Shown here: one piece after another, positions 1 to 8,638 of the stretch
How positions within the stretch are numbered: position 1 is the first letter of the stretch
Layout of the letters: each line of letters begins with the position of its first letter
Assembly (NCBI GenBank): GCA_947493585.1
Contig: CANLRI010000005.1
Span: 1-64,000 of the forward strand
From: an uncultured Planococcus sp.
GTDB lineage: Bacteria; Bacillota; Bacilli; Bacillales_A; Planococcaceae
Direction: 5' to 3'
Length of the DNA stretch: 64,000 bases
Position numbers and translations under genes: made by a program
The notes under the pieces: generated by a model
The model's input: only the letters and a program-made list of their open reading frames with translations
Databases searched by the model: none
What the model was told of the DNA's origin: nothing

Positions 1-140
1 ATCGCCGTCTCGAAAGACGCGCGATTCGCTTGATCTGCCGAAGCTGATCAGTAAGTTTGCCGCGATCACTCGCGGCTGTATTGTTGACGTTTTGCTGTTC
101 AGTTTTCAAGGTTCATGTTGTGCGCCTTGTTTTGGCGACT
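1..140 (-). other. rRNA operon leader (5' part of pre-16S transcript)
   Basis: Read on the minus strand, this follows the promoter at 146-174 and runs off the left edge. It contains CTTGAAAACTGAACAGC (complement of 94-110), the sequence typical of Bacillales rRNA operon leaders and spacers. It also has short hairpins, e.g. arms 59-65/70-76 and 6-10/15-19. No mature 16S sequence is reached, so the rRNA gene itself is inferred to lie outside the window. Confidence 0.75.
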
Positions 141-145
141 TGATT

Positions 146-174
146 ACTATATCCTTTTTAAAACTCGATGTCAA
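146..174 (-). promoter_or_regulatory. sigma-A promoter of the rRNA operon
   Basis: On the minus strand: -35 TTGACA (complement of 169-174), a 17-bp spacer, and -10 TATAGT (complement of 146-151). AT-rich sequence just upstream of the -35 could be an UP element. Near-consensus strength and the leader that follows fit an rRNA promoter. Confidence 0.85.
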
Positions 175-245
175 TACTATTTCAAAATATTTTTATCAGC
201 TTGTTTCGAGGACATTTACAACTATAAACCGCATGCTCGAAAAAA

Positions 246-1148
246 TCAAGCACTTTTGCGAAAAAAGATTTTTCTAATTTTTTTATAATCAGTAACAAAG
301 AATAATAGACCCGCTATCACAATGCTTCCACCAATAATTTGTGATTCGCTAACCAGTTCTCCAAGTATAAAATACGCTAAAATCGCCGCCCCTACTGGCT
401 CAAATAGAATAGCGATCGAAATCACGTTGGTACTCACCCACTTTACTGCCCAATTAAATAAAGTGTGACCAAGAAGATTTGGGATAAGAGCTAATAGTAG
501 AAACCACATCCACTCTTCCTTAGGATAAGGTGCAAACGACTCTCCTTTAGCAATAATATAGAAAAATAGCGTTACAGTACTAAAACCATACACAATAAAT
601 GTATAAGTCACTAAAGATAAACGTTTCCTCACATCTTGACCGAATAATAGATATGCAGTGATCAGCGCACACGCAATAAGCGCCAGTATATCTCCGAACA
701 AAGCACTTCCACTCACCTGAAAATCTCCATATGCAATTACAATACTTCCTGTAATTGCAACTGCCCCAGAGATTAAGGTTTTGGCAGAGAACCGCTCTTT
801 GAAGAAAAAGTATGTTCCGGCAAATGCAAAAAGAGGCTGTAGTGTGACTAAAACTGTTGAACTCGCTACAGAAGTGTAATTAAGTGATTCGAACCAAAGT
901 ATAAAATGAAAAGCTAAAAAGATTCCAGCAATTGCTGAAAATGTCCAGTCTCTTCTATTTAATTTCTTTATTTCAGGAAGATAGCTATAAAGGAATATCG
1001 GGGTCATTAATAGAATAGAAAATAACATCCGATAAAAAGCGGTGACTCCTGCATCAGCTGTGGTCATTTTAACAAAAATTGCAGACATCGCGACTGAGAT
1101 CACTCCGATTAGAATAGGTATATAAGGATGAATCGTTGGTTTTTCCAT
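246..1148 (-). CDS. DMT-superfamily transporter, EamA family
   Basis: A 300-residue, very hydrophobic protein with about ten membrane helices in two tandem EamA repeats (roughly residues 8-140 and 150-290), the usual length for this family. Members are inner-membrane exporters or importers of amino acids, metabolites or drugs; the substrate cannot be read from the sequence. The ATG is preceded by AGAGGTG at suitable spacing. No clear hairpin terminator lies between its stop and the rRNA promoter about 70 bases downstream on the same strand, so some readthrough into the rRNA operon is possible. Confidence 0.85.
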   Translation of the reverse strand: MEKPTIHPYIPILIGVISVAMSAIFVKMTTADAGVTAFYRMLFSILLMTPIFLYSYLPEIKKLNRRDWTFSAIAGIFLAFHFILWFESLNYTSVASSTVLVTLQPLFAFAGTYFFFKERFSAKTLISGAVAITGSIVIAYGDFQVSGSALFGDILALIACALITAYLLFGQDVRKRLSLVTYTFIVYGFSTVTLFFYIIAKGESFAPYPKEEWMWFLLLALIPNLLGHTLFNWAVKWVSTNVISIAILFEPVGAAILAYFILGELVSESQIIGGSIVIAGLLFFVTDYKKIRKIFFRKSA

Positions 1149-1243
1149 TTGGCACCTCTTGCTGCATTAGATTTTGACATCACTTTTCAGTTTGCCACTT
1201 GCCGGCTCCACATTCAACCGCAAAGTGAATGGAGGTTATGATA

Positions 1244-1975
1244 TTGGAATTTTTCAGTGCACTTGAAATCTCTTCATTCGAGACATTTATGAAATTAACG
1301 ATTGCCGCTCTTTTAAGTTTAGTTATAGGGTTGGAAAGGGAATTAAAAAGGAAGCCTGTTGGTTTGAAGACAAGTATGGTCATTGCTACATTCAGCTGCT
1401 TATTGACTATCATTTCAATTGAGTCTGCCTATATTGCAGAGTCAAGCAGTAACGAAGGTGTAAACATCACAATGGATCCGCTCCGGCTTGCAGCACAAAT
1501 TGTTTCAGGGATTGGATTTTTAGGAGCTGGAGTTATATTAAAGCGAGGGAATGATTCTATTTCGGGATTAACTACAGCCGCAATGATTTGGGGATCTGGC
1601 GGAATCGGCATTGCTGTGGCCGCCGGCTTTTACATTGAAGCGTTGACTGCTGTTTTGTTGGTACTAATAGGAATCGAAGTGATACCTCCCCTCCTTTTCC
1701 ACTTTGGCCCTAAGCGACTGAGACAGACAGAAGCGAAACTGACTATTTATGTTTCCGGACAGGACGCTATAAGTGAAGTGTTGGAAGAGCTTAAACACAG
1801 CGGCATGACTATTGAAGACTTGTCGATTCTTCATCCTGAACAGCAATATGGAACTTTGTACTACAAACTTTCGATTCGCATGTCTTACGCACAGGGAAAA
1901 GAAACGATCGACCTGTATAGGGAGATCTCTTCTATTAGTAGCGTAAAACAAGTAGATATCGAAATGATTAATTAA
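1244..1975 (+). CDS. MgtC/SapB family membrane protein
   Basis: The N-terminal half has about five membrane helices with family signatures: a GLERE segment followed by RKPVGLKT near residues 30-45, and GIGFLGAGVI near 85-95. The C-terminal ~80 residues form a soluble ACT-like domain. MgtC relatives act in low-magnesium adaptation and, in some species, inhibit the F-type ATPase; the role here is unknown. Three starts are possible. GGAGG (1231-1235) sits eight bases before TTG 1244 but only two before ATG 1238 and inside ATG 1229, so I prefer TTG 1244. The CDF gene follows 13 bases later and is probably co-transcribed. Confidence 0.82.
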   Translation: MEFFSALEISSFETFMKLTIAALLSLVIGLERELKRKPVGLKTSMVIATFSCLLTIISIESAYIAESSSNEGVNITMDPLRLAAQIVSGIGFLGAGVILKRGNDSISGLTTAAMIWGSGGIGIAVAAGFYIEALTAVLLVLIGIEVIPPLLFHFGPKRLRQTEAKLTIYVSGQDAISEVLEELKHSGMTIEDLSILHPEQQYGTLYYKLSIRMSYAQGKETIDLYREISSISSVKQVDIEMIN

Positions 1976-1988
1976 AGGGGGAATTTTT

Positions 1989-2978
1989 TTGGGAGAATTT
2001 TTTGGATTGTTAAAGGGAGGAAATAAACCATCTCTTTATGCTGCACTCATTAATACGTTTATTGCTATTATGAAAGGCGTTGCCTTTACTTTTACCGGAA
2101 ATGTCGCGATGTTCGCGGAAACGATGCACTCTATCGGTGATGCGGCGAACCAATACTTTGTTTTTATTGGATCTGCCTTATCGAAAAAAGCTCCAACTAA
2201 GCGTTTTCCAAATGGTTTTGGCCGACTCTTAAACTTAGTTTTGCTTGCGGCAGTTCTGATCGTCGGAATTATGGCGTATGAAACCATTCGTGAAGGCTGG
2301 CACCAAATGTTGCACCCGGTCGAAGCAGAAGGCTTTATTATCAGCGTTGTCGTTCTGTCAATCGCGATTTTGCTTGAATTGTTTGTTCTTTACAAAGCCG
2401 GTAAAGAAGTTCTTCATGAAGCTGGTGTGAAAGGCGGCGCCCTTGCTCCCCTCACTACAAGTTTCACTCATTTAAACCGTGCAAAACCAGCTACTAAACT
2501 TGTGTTTTTAGAAGATCTAGTTGCAACTTCTGGTGGTTTGCTGGCCCTAATTGCTGTCTTAATCGCACATTATACCGGATTCCTGCAAATTGAAGGCGCG
2601 GCATCGATTGCCATTGGTTTGATGATGTTCTACGTCGTTACTAAGATCTTTTTGGATAACGCACGTGGAGTCATCGGCGAAACGGATGAACAGATGGTCA
2701 ACCACATTGCACATCTTCTTTCTGAACATCCTTCTGTTAAAGATATCCGTGAGCTGGAAGTAGTTAAAGAGGGTGAATTTCTTCACGTTGAAACTTTGGT
2801 GGAGGTTGATCCTAACTTAACTGTGCAAGGGGCGGATGAGTTGCAGAACCGTTTGGCTGAACTTATTTTGAGCCAACCAAGTGTGGATGACGTAATCGTC
2901 TCACTCGATGCAGATGATGGCGAGAAACACTGGGTTCATGTTAGCAAACGACCTGATTCGCTAAAGAAACCTGAATAA
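1989..2978 (+). CDS. cation diffusion facilitator (CDF) metal transporter
   Basis: A 329-residue CDF protein. The first transmembrane metal site is visible as HSIGDAANQ (H47, D51), and a second as the ED/D cluster near residues 175-180. The C-terminal ~100 residues are the cytoplasmic ferredoxin-like domain that senses metal by dimerising. CDF proteins export divalent metals (Zn, Mn, Fe, Co) against protons; specificity cannot be assigned. The start is TTG, preceded by AAAGGGGGAA. Being next to the MgtC-like gene suggests a small divalent-cation operon, closed by the hairpin at 2984-3014. Confidence 0.85.
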   Translation: MGEFFGLLKGGNKPSLYAALINTFIAIMKGVAFTFTGNVAMFAETMHSIGDAANQYFVFIGSALSKKAPTKRFPNGFGRLLNLVLLAAVLIVGIMAYETIREGWHQMLHPVEAEGFIISVVVLSIAILLELFVLYKAGKEVLHEAGVKGGALAPLTTSFTHLNRAKPATKLVFLEDLVATSGGLLALIAVLIAHYTGFLQIEGAASIAIGLMMFYVVTKIFLDNARGVIGETDEQMVNHIAHLLSEHPSVKDIRELEVVKEGEFLHVETLVEVDPNLTVQGADELQNRLAELILSQPSVDDVIVSLDADDGEKHWVHVSKRPDSLKKPE

Positions 2979-2983
2979 AAAAA

Positions 2984-3014
2984 ATCCCGATGCGAGTCGC
3001 ATCGGGATTTTTTA
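2984..3014. terminator. bidirectional intrinsic terminator
   Basis: ATCCCGATGC...GCATCGGGAT stem flanked by A and T runs. It serves the CDF gene (+) and the alcohol dehydrogenase gene (-). Confidence 0.88.
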
Positions 3015-3016
3015 TG

Positions 3017-4180
3017 TTATAGCGAAGCTTGTAGGATTTTTTCTACATCTTCCCCGTTTAATTTATTGAAGTTGCCGAATTCGCCGTAGACTAGTGTTTT
3101 ATCGACAATGTCCGAGAAGCGGGAATCATCGATGTCATAATCTTTCAGGCTGCTTGGCGCACCGATCGATGTCCAGAATTCGACTAGACGGTCGATTCCT
3201 TCGTTAGCGATTTGTTCCTCAGATTTGTTTGATGGATCGACGCCAAACACACGCGTAGCCATCTGTGCAAATCGTGCTGGGTTGACCGGCACATTGTGGC
3301 GCATCCATTGTGGGAATAGAATTGCTAAGCCACCTGCATGCGGAATATCGTAAATCGCAGAGACCGCATGTTCGATGTTATGGGATGCCCAATCTCCGTT
3401 ATACCCCATCTGCAGGAAGTTGTTGAGTCCCATCGTACCTGCGAATAGGATGGTTTCACGGTGCTCGTAGCTTTCAAGATCTTCCATAAGCTTTGGAGCG
3501 GTATCAATTACAGCACGCAGTACGCCTTCGATCATCTGATCTTGTACTGGTGTATTCGTCGCATTGTGGTAATACTGCTCGAACATATGCGACATCATGT
3601 CTACTACGCCGTATACCGTGTGGTCGCGTGGCACGGATTTAGTGTATGTTGGATCCAAAATAGAGAATTTCGGGAATGTCAACGGGCTGCCCCATCCGTA
3701 TTTCTCTTCAGTTTCTTCATTCGTGATAACAGAACCAGCGTTCATTTCAGAGCCTGTTGCCGCCAACGTTAAAACTGTTCCAAATGGCAGTACCTCTTCT
3801 GGCGTTGCTTTGCGTGTAACAAAATCCCATGCATCGCCGTCGTATTTCGCTCCAGCTGCGATAAGTTTTGTGCAGTCGATGACAGAACCGCCGCCAACTG
3901 CGAGCAACATGTCGATGTTCTCCTGTTTGCAGATCTCAATTCCGCGTTTTGCTGTTGAAAGACGCGGGTTTGGCTCTACACCAGAAAGTTCATGGATTTC
4001 GACACCCATGTCATTTAGCGTGGCCATTACTTCGTCGTAGAGGCCGTTTTTCTTGATGCTGCCTCCGCCATATACGATCAATACTTTTTTACCGTAATTT
4101 GGAACTTCATTTTTTAATGCTTCTAATTGCCCTTTGCCAAAAATCAATTTGACTGGGTTATAAAATGAAAATGCGTTCAT
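3017..4180 (-). CDS. iron-containing alcohol dehydrogenase (YugJ/YugK, butanol dehydrogenase type)
   Basis: 387 residues, matching the group III, NAD(P)H-dependent alcohol/aldehyde reductases of the BdhA/YugJ type along its full length. The nucleotide site GGGSVID is at 96-102. Metal ligands D194, H198, H267 and H281 lie in the conserved DMMSH and [14 protein letters not shown] surroundings. It would interconvert short-chain alcohols and aldehydes in the cytoplasm. The physiological substrate is unknown. It looks monocistronic. The yug-type genes further on (yugI, yugE, patB) suggest a rearranged version of the B. subtilis yug locus. Confidence 0.88.
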   Translation of the reverse strand: MNAFSFYNPVKLIFGKGQLEALKNEVPNYGKKVLIVYGGGSIKKNGLYDEVMATLNDMGVEIHELSGVEPNPRLSTAKRGIEICKQENIDMLLAVGGGSVIDCTKLIAAGAKYDGDAWDFVTRKATPEEVLPFGTVLTLAATGSEMNAGSVITNEETEEKYGWGSPLTFPKFSILDPTYTKSVPRDHTVYGVVDMMSHMFEQYYHNATNTPVQDQMIEGVLRAVIDTAPKLMEDLESYEHRETILFAGTMGLNNFLQMGYNGDWASHNIEHAVSAIYDIPHAGGLAILFPQWMRHNVPVNPARFAQMATRVFGVDPSNKSEEQIANEGIDRLVEFWTSIGAPSSLKDYDIDDSRFSDIVDKTLVYGEFGNFNKLNGEDVEKILQASL

Positions 4181-4256
4181 CTAATCTCCTCCTCCGAAAT
4201 ATGTTCGTTTTTCATTATGAATTTCTATTCCTGAAAAAGCAAAACATTGAGCATAA

Positions 4257-4284
4257 GAAAACCGCTCGGCATCAGCCGAGCGGT
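4257..4284 (-). terminator. terminator of gudB
   Basis: ACCGCTCGGC-atca-GCCGAGCGGT stem followed by TTTTCTT when read on the minus strand. Confidence 0.88.
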
Positions 4285-4291
4285 TGTTTTC

Positions 4292-5536
4292 TTATACCCA
4301 TCCACGGAAGCGTGAGGCTTCTGCAGTTCTTCTTGCACCGACCATATACGCAGCAAGGCGCATGTCGATATTGCGGTTCATGGCTACATTGTATACGTTC
4401 TCAAAAGCTTCCACCAATTTCTTCTCAAGCTTCTCGTCGACTTCTTCCTGCGTCCAGTAATAACCTTGATTATTCTGCACCCATTCAAAGTAAGAAACTG
4501 TGACACCGCCGGAACTGGCGAGTACGTCAGGCACAAGCAAGATTCCGCGATCTGTCAAAATCTTCGTGGCTTCAGCAGTTGTCGGCCCGTTTGCAGCCTC
4601 GACTACGATAGAAGCTTTGATGTCGTGCGCGTTTTCTTCTGTGATCTGGTTAGCGATTGCTGCTGGCACCAGGATATCACAATCGATTTCGAACAATTCT
4701 TTATTAGTGATGGTATTGTCGAAAAGTGTTGTGACGGTCCCGAAGCTATCGCGACGGTCTAGAAGATAATCGATATCCAAGCCTTCTGGATCGTGCAGTG
4801 CACCATAAGCATCGGAAATGCCGACGACTTTAGCTCCTGCATCGTGAAGGAATTTCGCCAAGAAACTGCCCGCGTTGCCGAATCCTTGAATAACGACGCG
4901 TGCGCCTTTCATGTCAAGTCCGCGTTTTTTCGCTGCTTCATTGATCACGATCGTGACGCCTTGTGCAGTTGCTTTGTCACGGCCTTGCGAGCCGCCGAGT
5001 ACAATCGGCTTACCTGTAATGAATCCTGGTGAGTTGAATTCGTCAATCTTGCTGTATTCGTCAAACATCCAGGCCATGATTTGCGAGTTTGTAAATACAT
5101 CCGGCGCTGGGATGTCCTTGTTCGGCCCGACAATCTGGCTGATAGCGCGTACATAGCCGCGGCTCAGCTTTTCGATTTCGTGCATGGACATTTCGCGCGG
5201 GTCGCAAATAATGCCGCCTTTACCGCCGCCGTATGGCAAGTCTACGATTCCGCATTTCAATGTCATCCACATGGAAAGTGCGATAACCTCGTCGCGGTTC
5301 ACATCAGGGTGGAATCGAACTCCCCCTTTAGTCGGGCCGACAGCGTCGTTATGCTGTGCACGGAATCCCGTGAACACTTTCGTTTTCCCATCGTCCATCC
5401 GGATCGGGATACGCACTTCCAAGATCCGCATCGGTTCCTTCAGAAGTTCATACATCGAATCTTCGTATCCAAGTTTATCCAATGCAATTTTAATGACATC
5501 CTGCGTTGACGTCAACAAGTTCAAGTTTTCAGCCAT
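4292..5536 (-). CDS. gudB: NAD-dependent glutamate dehydrogenase (GudB/RocG type)
   Basis: 414 residues with the Glu/Leu/Phe/Val dehydrogenase architecture. The N-terminal dimerisation domain carries the catalytic-lysine motif PYGGGKGGI near 100-108. A Rossmann domain has the nucleotide loop GFGNAGSF near 218-225. It oxidises glutamate to 2-oxoglutarate and ammonium, the last step of arginine and proline breakdown. Downstream of rocD on the same strand with an 81-base gap. It could equally be called rocG; sequence alone does not separate the two. No internal tandem duplication like that of the cryptic B. subtilis gudB is seen. A TGGCAAA-N6-TTTGCCA palindrome upstream may control it. Confidence 0.9.
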   Translation of the reverse strand: MAENLNLLTSTQDVIKIALDKLGYEDSMYELLKEPMRILEVRIPIRMDDGKTKVFTGFRAQHNDAVGPTKGGVRFHPDVNRDEVIALSMWMTLKCGIVDLPYGGGKGGIICDPREMSMHEIEKLSRGYVRAISQIVGPNKDIPAPDVFTNSQIMAWMFDEYSKIDEFNSPGFITGKPIVLGGSQGRDKATAQGVTIVINEAAKKRGLDMKGARVVIQGFGNAGSFLAKFLHDAGAKVVGISDAYGALHDPEGLDIDYLLDRRDSFGTVTTLFDNTITNKELFEIDCDILVPAAIANQITEENAHDIKASIVVEAANGPTTAEATKILTDRGILLVPDVLASSGGVTVSYFEWVQNNQGYYWTQEEVDEKLEKKLVEAFENVYNVAMNRNIDMRLAAYMVGARRTAEASRFRGWV

Positions 5537-5588
5537 TGTTTAGTTTCGCCTCTTTGTATTTTAGTAATTACTCGCATCTAGTGTAACA

Positions 5589-5608
5589 TGGCAAACTTCC
5601 ATTTGCCA
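5589..5608. promoter_or_regulatory. candidate operator upstream of gudB
   Basis: Perfect 7-bp inverted repeat TGGCAAACTTCCATTTGCCA, just upstream of a possible minus-strand -10 (TACACT, complement of 5580-5585). There is no U-run, so an operator is likelier than a terminator. The core GCAAA...TTTGC resembles the repeat in the rocA-regulator gap. Confidence 0.4.
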
Positions 5609-5617
5609 CATCGATTG

Positions 5618-6811
5618 TTATTTTGTGAACACTTGGTGAATGCGCTCTAGTGCCCAGTCCAGCTCTTCTTTTGTAATGATGAGCGGCGGCGCAAAACGGA
5701 TGACTGTATCATGCGTTTCTTTGCACAACAGTCCAAGTTCTTTCAGCTGTTCGCAGTAAGGACGCGCAGCTTCAGTCAATTCCATTCCGATGAACAAGCC
5801 GCGTCCGCGGACTTCTTTGATGACAGGATGATCAAGTTTTTTCAACTCATCCATGAAGTAAGTCCCGAGCTCTTGCGAACGTTCCGGGAGGTTTTCATCT
5901 TGGATGACTTGCATGGAAGCGATGGATACAGCACACGCTAACGGATTTCCGCCGAAAGTCGAGCCGTGAGAACCTGGGTTGAACACGCCGAGTACTTCAT
6001 TGTCAGCAACGACACAAGAAATCGGGAATACCCCGCCTCCTAATGCTTTTCCGAGAATATACATATCCGGATCGACATCTTCCCATTCACAAGCAAACAT
6101 TTTGCCGGTGCGAGCAAGGCCGCACTGGATTTCGTCAGCGATGAACAGGACGTTGTTTTCGCGGCAAAGTTCGCGCGCTGCTTTCAAGAAGCCTTTTGGC
6201 GGCATGATGATTCCGGCTTCGCCTTGGATCGGCTCGATCAAGAAGGCTGCAGTGTTTGGCGTAATGGCAGTCTTCAATGCTTCCAAATCACCGAACGGTA
6301 CGATGTTGATGCCAGCAAGCATCGGGCCAAAGCCTCTGCGGTATTCAGGGTCAGATGAAAGTGAAACAGCAGTCATCGTACGGCCATGGAAGTTGCCTTC
6401 ACATGCAATGATTTCTGCTTTGTTTTCTTCAACGCCTTTAACGTCGTATGCCCAGCGGCGAGCAGCTTTGATGGCTGTTTCCACAGCTTCCGCTCCCGTA
6501 TTCATCGGCAAGGCCATTTCTTTTCCTGAAATCTTGCAGATCATTTCGTACCATGGTGCCAACTGATCATTATGGAACGCGCGGGATGTGAGAGTCACGC
6601 GGTCGGCTTGGTCTTTCAATGCCTGGATGATTTTCGGATGGCGGTGGCCTTGGTTCACTGCGGAGTATGCAGAAAGCATGTCCATGAATTTATTGCCTTC
6701 TGGATCTGTTACCCATACTCCTTCCGCTTTCGAGATAACGATCGGCAGTGGATGATAGTTCTTTGCACCGTACTGTTCTGTCTTTTCAATGATTGACTGT
6801 GTTTGTGTCAT
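5618..6811 (-). CDS. rocD: ornithine--oxo-acid aminotransferase
   Basis: 397 residues of class-III PLP aminotransferase fold, the standard length for RocD. The PLP aspartate lies in [10 protein letters not shown] (near 220-230). The Schiff-base lysine is in [10 protein letters not shown] (near 250-258). It moves the delta-amino group of ornithine to 2-oxoglutarate, giving glutamate semialdehyde (P5C) and glutamate. Its product is the substrate of the neighbouring rocA enzyme. AGGAGG lies at good spacing before the ATG. The 12-bp palindrome TGAAATATTTCA at 6852-6863 lies between rocA and this gene and could be regulatory. Confidence 0.92.
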   Translation of the reverse strand: MTQTQSIIEKTEQYGAKNYHPLPIVISKAEGVWVTDPEGNKFMDMLSAYSAVNQGHRHPKIIQALKDQADRVTLTSRAFHNDQLAPWYEMICKISGKEMALPMNTGAEAVETAIKAARRWAYDVKGVEENKAEIIACEGNFHGRTMTAVSLSSDPEYRRGFGPMLAGINIVPFGDLEALKTAITPNTAAFLIEPIQGEAGIIMPPKGFLKAARELCRENNVLFIADEIQCGLARTGKMFACEWEDVDPDMYILGKALGGGVFPISCVVADNEVLGVFNPGSHGSTFGGNPLACAVSIASMQVIQDENLPERSQELGTYFMDELKKLDHPVIKEVRGRGLFIGMELTEAARPYCEQLKELGLLCKETHDTVIRFAPPLIITKEELDWALERIHQVFTK

Positions 6812-6894
6812 TCCAAATTCCTCCTTAAATTAAGGCGAGACCCGCTAATTCGTGAAATATTTCATCTAGATGAACGCGCTTAACGGTACCTTTT

Positions 6895-6922
6895 TTAAAA
6901 AAAGACAGACACGGAGTCTGCC
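6895..6922 (-). terminator. terminator after rocA
   Basis: Minus-strand GGCAGAC-tccgt-GTCTGTC stem followed by a long U-run. It separates rocA from rocD, so the two are at least partly independent units. Confidence 0.8.
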
Positions 6923-6954
6923 TTTTGTGCATCATTATACCATTAAACGAATAA

Positions 6955-8499
6955 TTAAAACATCTCAGAAGTTGTTTGTGCTTGCATGTGAAGAACCAAG
7001 TAGTCTGGCCCGCCTGCTTTTGAATCAGTTCCGGACATGTTGAATCCGCCGAATGACTGATAACCTACGATTGCGCCTGTGCAGCCGCGGTTGAAATACA
7101 AGTTACCGACGTGGAATTCGTCGCGTGCATACTCAAGGTGTTCGCGGTTGTTAGTGATGACGCCGCCAGTCAAGCCGTATTCCGTGTTGTTGGCGATAGC
7201 GATCGCTTCTTTGAAGTCTTTCGCTTTCATCAAGCCGACAACCGGGCCGAAGATTTCTTCTTGCATGATGCGTGCTTGTGGATCCAAGTCAGCGAAGACC
7301 GTTGGGTTGACGAAGAATCCAGTTGAATCGTCTCCGTCGCCGCCAGCAACAAGGCGTCCTTCGCCTTTGCCGATTTCGATATAATCCATGATTTTCTTGT
7401 ATGAGTTGCCATCGATGACAGGCCCCATGAAGTTCGACTGGTCAACCGTGTTGCCGATCGTCAATTCTTTCGTCAATTCCACAACGCGCTCAAGTACTTC
7501 GTCGTAGACATCTTCTACGATGACCGCACGTGATCCTGCAGAACATTTCTGGCCGCTGAAGCCGAATGCGGATTTGACGATGGATTGTGCAGCAAGCTCA
7601 AGATCTGCGTTGTTGTCAACAACCATTGTGTTCTTTCCGCCCATTTCAGCGATCAAGCGTTTCATCCAGATTTGGCCTTCGTTCACTTTAGAAGAACGTT
7701 CTGCGATGCGCAAACCGACTTCTTTTGAACCTGTGAATGAAATAAAGCGAGTGTTCGGGTGGTCGACCAAATAGTCGCCGACTTCAGATCCCGGTCCTGG
7801 AATATAGTTGACGACGCCTTTAGGCATGCCCGCTTCTTCCAATACTTCGATAAATTTATAAGCGACTACCGGTGTTGTTGAAGCTGGCTTCAAGAGTACC
7901 GTGTTGCCTGCTACCATCGCTGCAACTGTTGTACCCGCCATGATTGCGAATGCGAAGTTCCAAGGAGAGATGACTACACCGACGCCGAGCGGGATATAAT
8001 CGTAACGGTTATATTCACCAGGACGGCTTTCCATTGGCATGCCGTCTTTTAAGCGCAGCATTTGGCGGCCGTAGTATTCTAGGAAGTCGATCGCTTCTGC
8101 AGTATCGGCATCTGCTTCGTTCCAAGGCTTGCCCGCTTCTTTTGTGAGTAGTGCCGAGAATTCATGCTTGCGGCGGCGGATGATCGCTGCTGCTCTGAAC
8201 AAGACATCTGCACGCACTTCTGGTTTTACTTTTTTCCATGTTTTGAATGCAGCGTCCGCTTCTTGCATGGCTTTTTCTGCTAGTTCTTTATTTGATTTGG
8301 ATACGCGTCCAACGATTTCTTCTTTATCCGCCGGGTTGAATGAAACGATCTTGTCTTCAGTCGTGACACGTTCTCCGCCGATGATCAATGGGTAGTCTTG
8401 GCCAAGGTAAGCTTCTACCGTTTTCAAGCCTTCTAGGTATGCGTTGCGATTCTCTTCGATCGAGAAATCTGTGAATGGTTCGTGTTTGTAGGGAATCAT
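6955..8499 (-). CDS. rocA: L-glutamate gamma-semialdehyde (P5C) dehydrogenase
   Basis: 514 residues, the RocA/PutC class of aldehyde dehydrogenase. The catalytic cysteine is in [11 protein letters not shown] (near 315-325) and the general-base glutamate in ELMGGKN-type context (here [10 protein letters not shown], near 285). The cofactor loop GSKEVG is near 245-255. It oxidises P5C/glutamate semialdehyde with NAD+ to glutamate, the step after RocD and before GudB. It is divergent from the RocR-like gene, the usual arrangement for this pathway. AAGGAGGATTCATA precedes the ATG. A second, proline-specific PutC elsewhere cannot be excluded. Confidence 0.93.
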   Translation of the reverse strand: MIPYKHEPFTDFSIEENRNAYLEGLKTVEAYLGQDYPLIIGGERVTTEDKIVSFNPADKEEIVGRVSKSNKELAEKAMQEADAAFKTWKKVKPEVRADVLFRAAAIIRRRKHEFSALLTKEAGKPWNEADADTAEAIDFLEYYGRQMLRLKDGMPMESRPGEYNRYDYIPLGVGVVISPWNFAFAIMAGTTVAAMVAGNTVLLKPASTTPVVAYKFIEVLEEAGMPKGVVNYIPGPGSEVGDYLVDHPNTRFISFTGSKEVGLRIAERSSKVNEGQIWMKRLIAEMGGKNTMVVDNNADLELAAQSIVKSAFGFSGQKCSAGSRAVIVEDVYDEVLERVVELTKELTIGNTVDQSNFMGPVIDGNSYKKIMDYIEIGKGEGRLVAGGDGDDSTGFFVNPTVFADLDPQARIMQEEIFGPVVGLMKAKDFKEAIAIANNTEYGLTGGVITNNREHLEYARDEFHVGNLYFNRGCTGAIVGYQSFGGFNMSGTDSKAGGPDYLVLHMQAQTTSEMF

Positions 8500-8526
8500 T
8501 ATGAATCCTCCTTATAATTGAGCGAG

Positions 8527-8546
8527 CGCAAAAAAAATTTGCACTC
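8527..8546. promoter_or_regulatory. candidate operator between rocA and the RocR-like gene
   Basis: Contains GCAAA-N5-TTTGC (read on the minus strand). It overlaps the -35 of the regulator promoter and lies upstream of rocA. It resembles the GCAAA-N6-TTTGC palindrome upstream of gudB. I see no sigma-54 type GG-N10-GC element in the gap. Confidence 0.35.
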
Positions 8547-8568
8547 TTAATCTGTTTCCACTTATAAT
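8539..8568 (+). promoter_or_regulatory. sigma-A promoter of the RocR-like gene
   Basis: -35 TTGCAC (8539-8544), 18-bp spacer, consensus -10 TATAAT (8563-8568). Confidence 0.6.
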
Positions 8569-8638
8569 AATGCAAAAGATTGTTGCGTTTTTCAAGTGTT
8601 TTAATCTAAAAAGTCAAAATAATTTTGAGGTGCAGGCC

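Noticed and set aside
3597..4040. 147-codon plus-strand frame opposite the alcohol dehydrogenase gene
   Set aside because: No ribosome site or recognisable domain; it mirrors the codon bias of the dehydrogenase gene on the other strand.
5979..6566. 195-codon plus-strand frame opposite rocD
   Set aside because: Antisense shadow; Ser/Pro-rich with no family features and no start signal.
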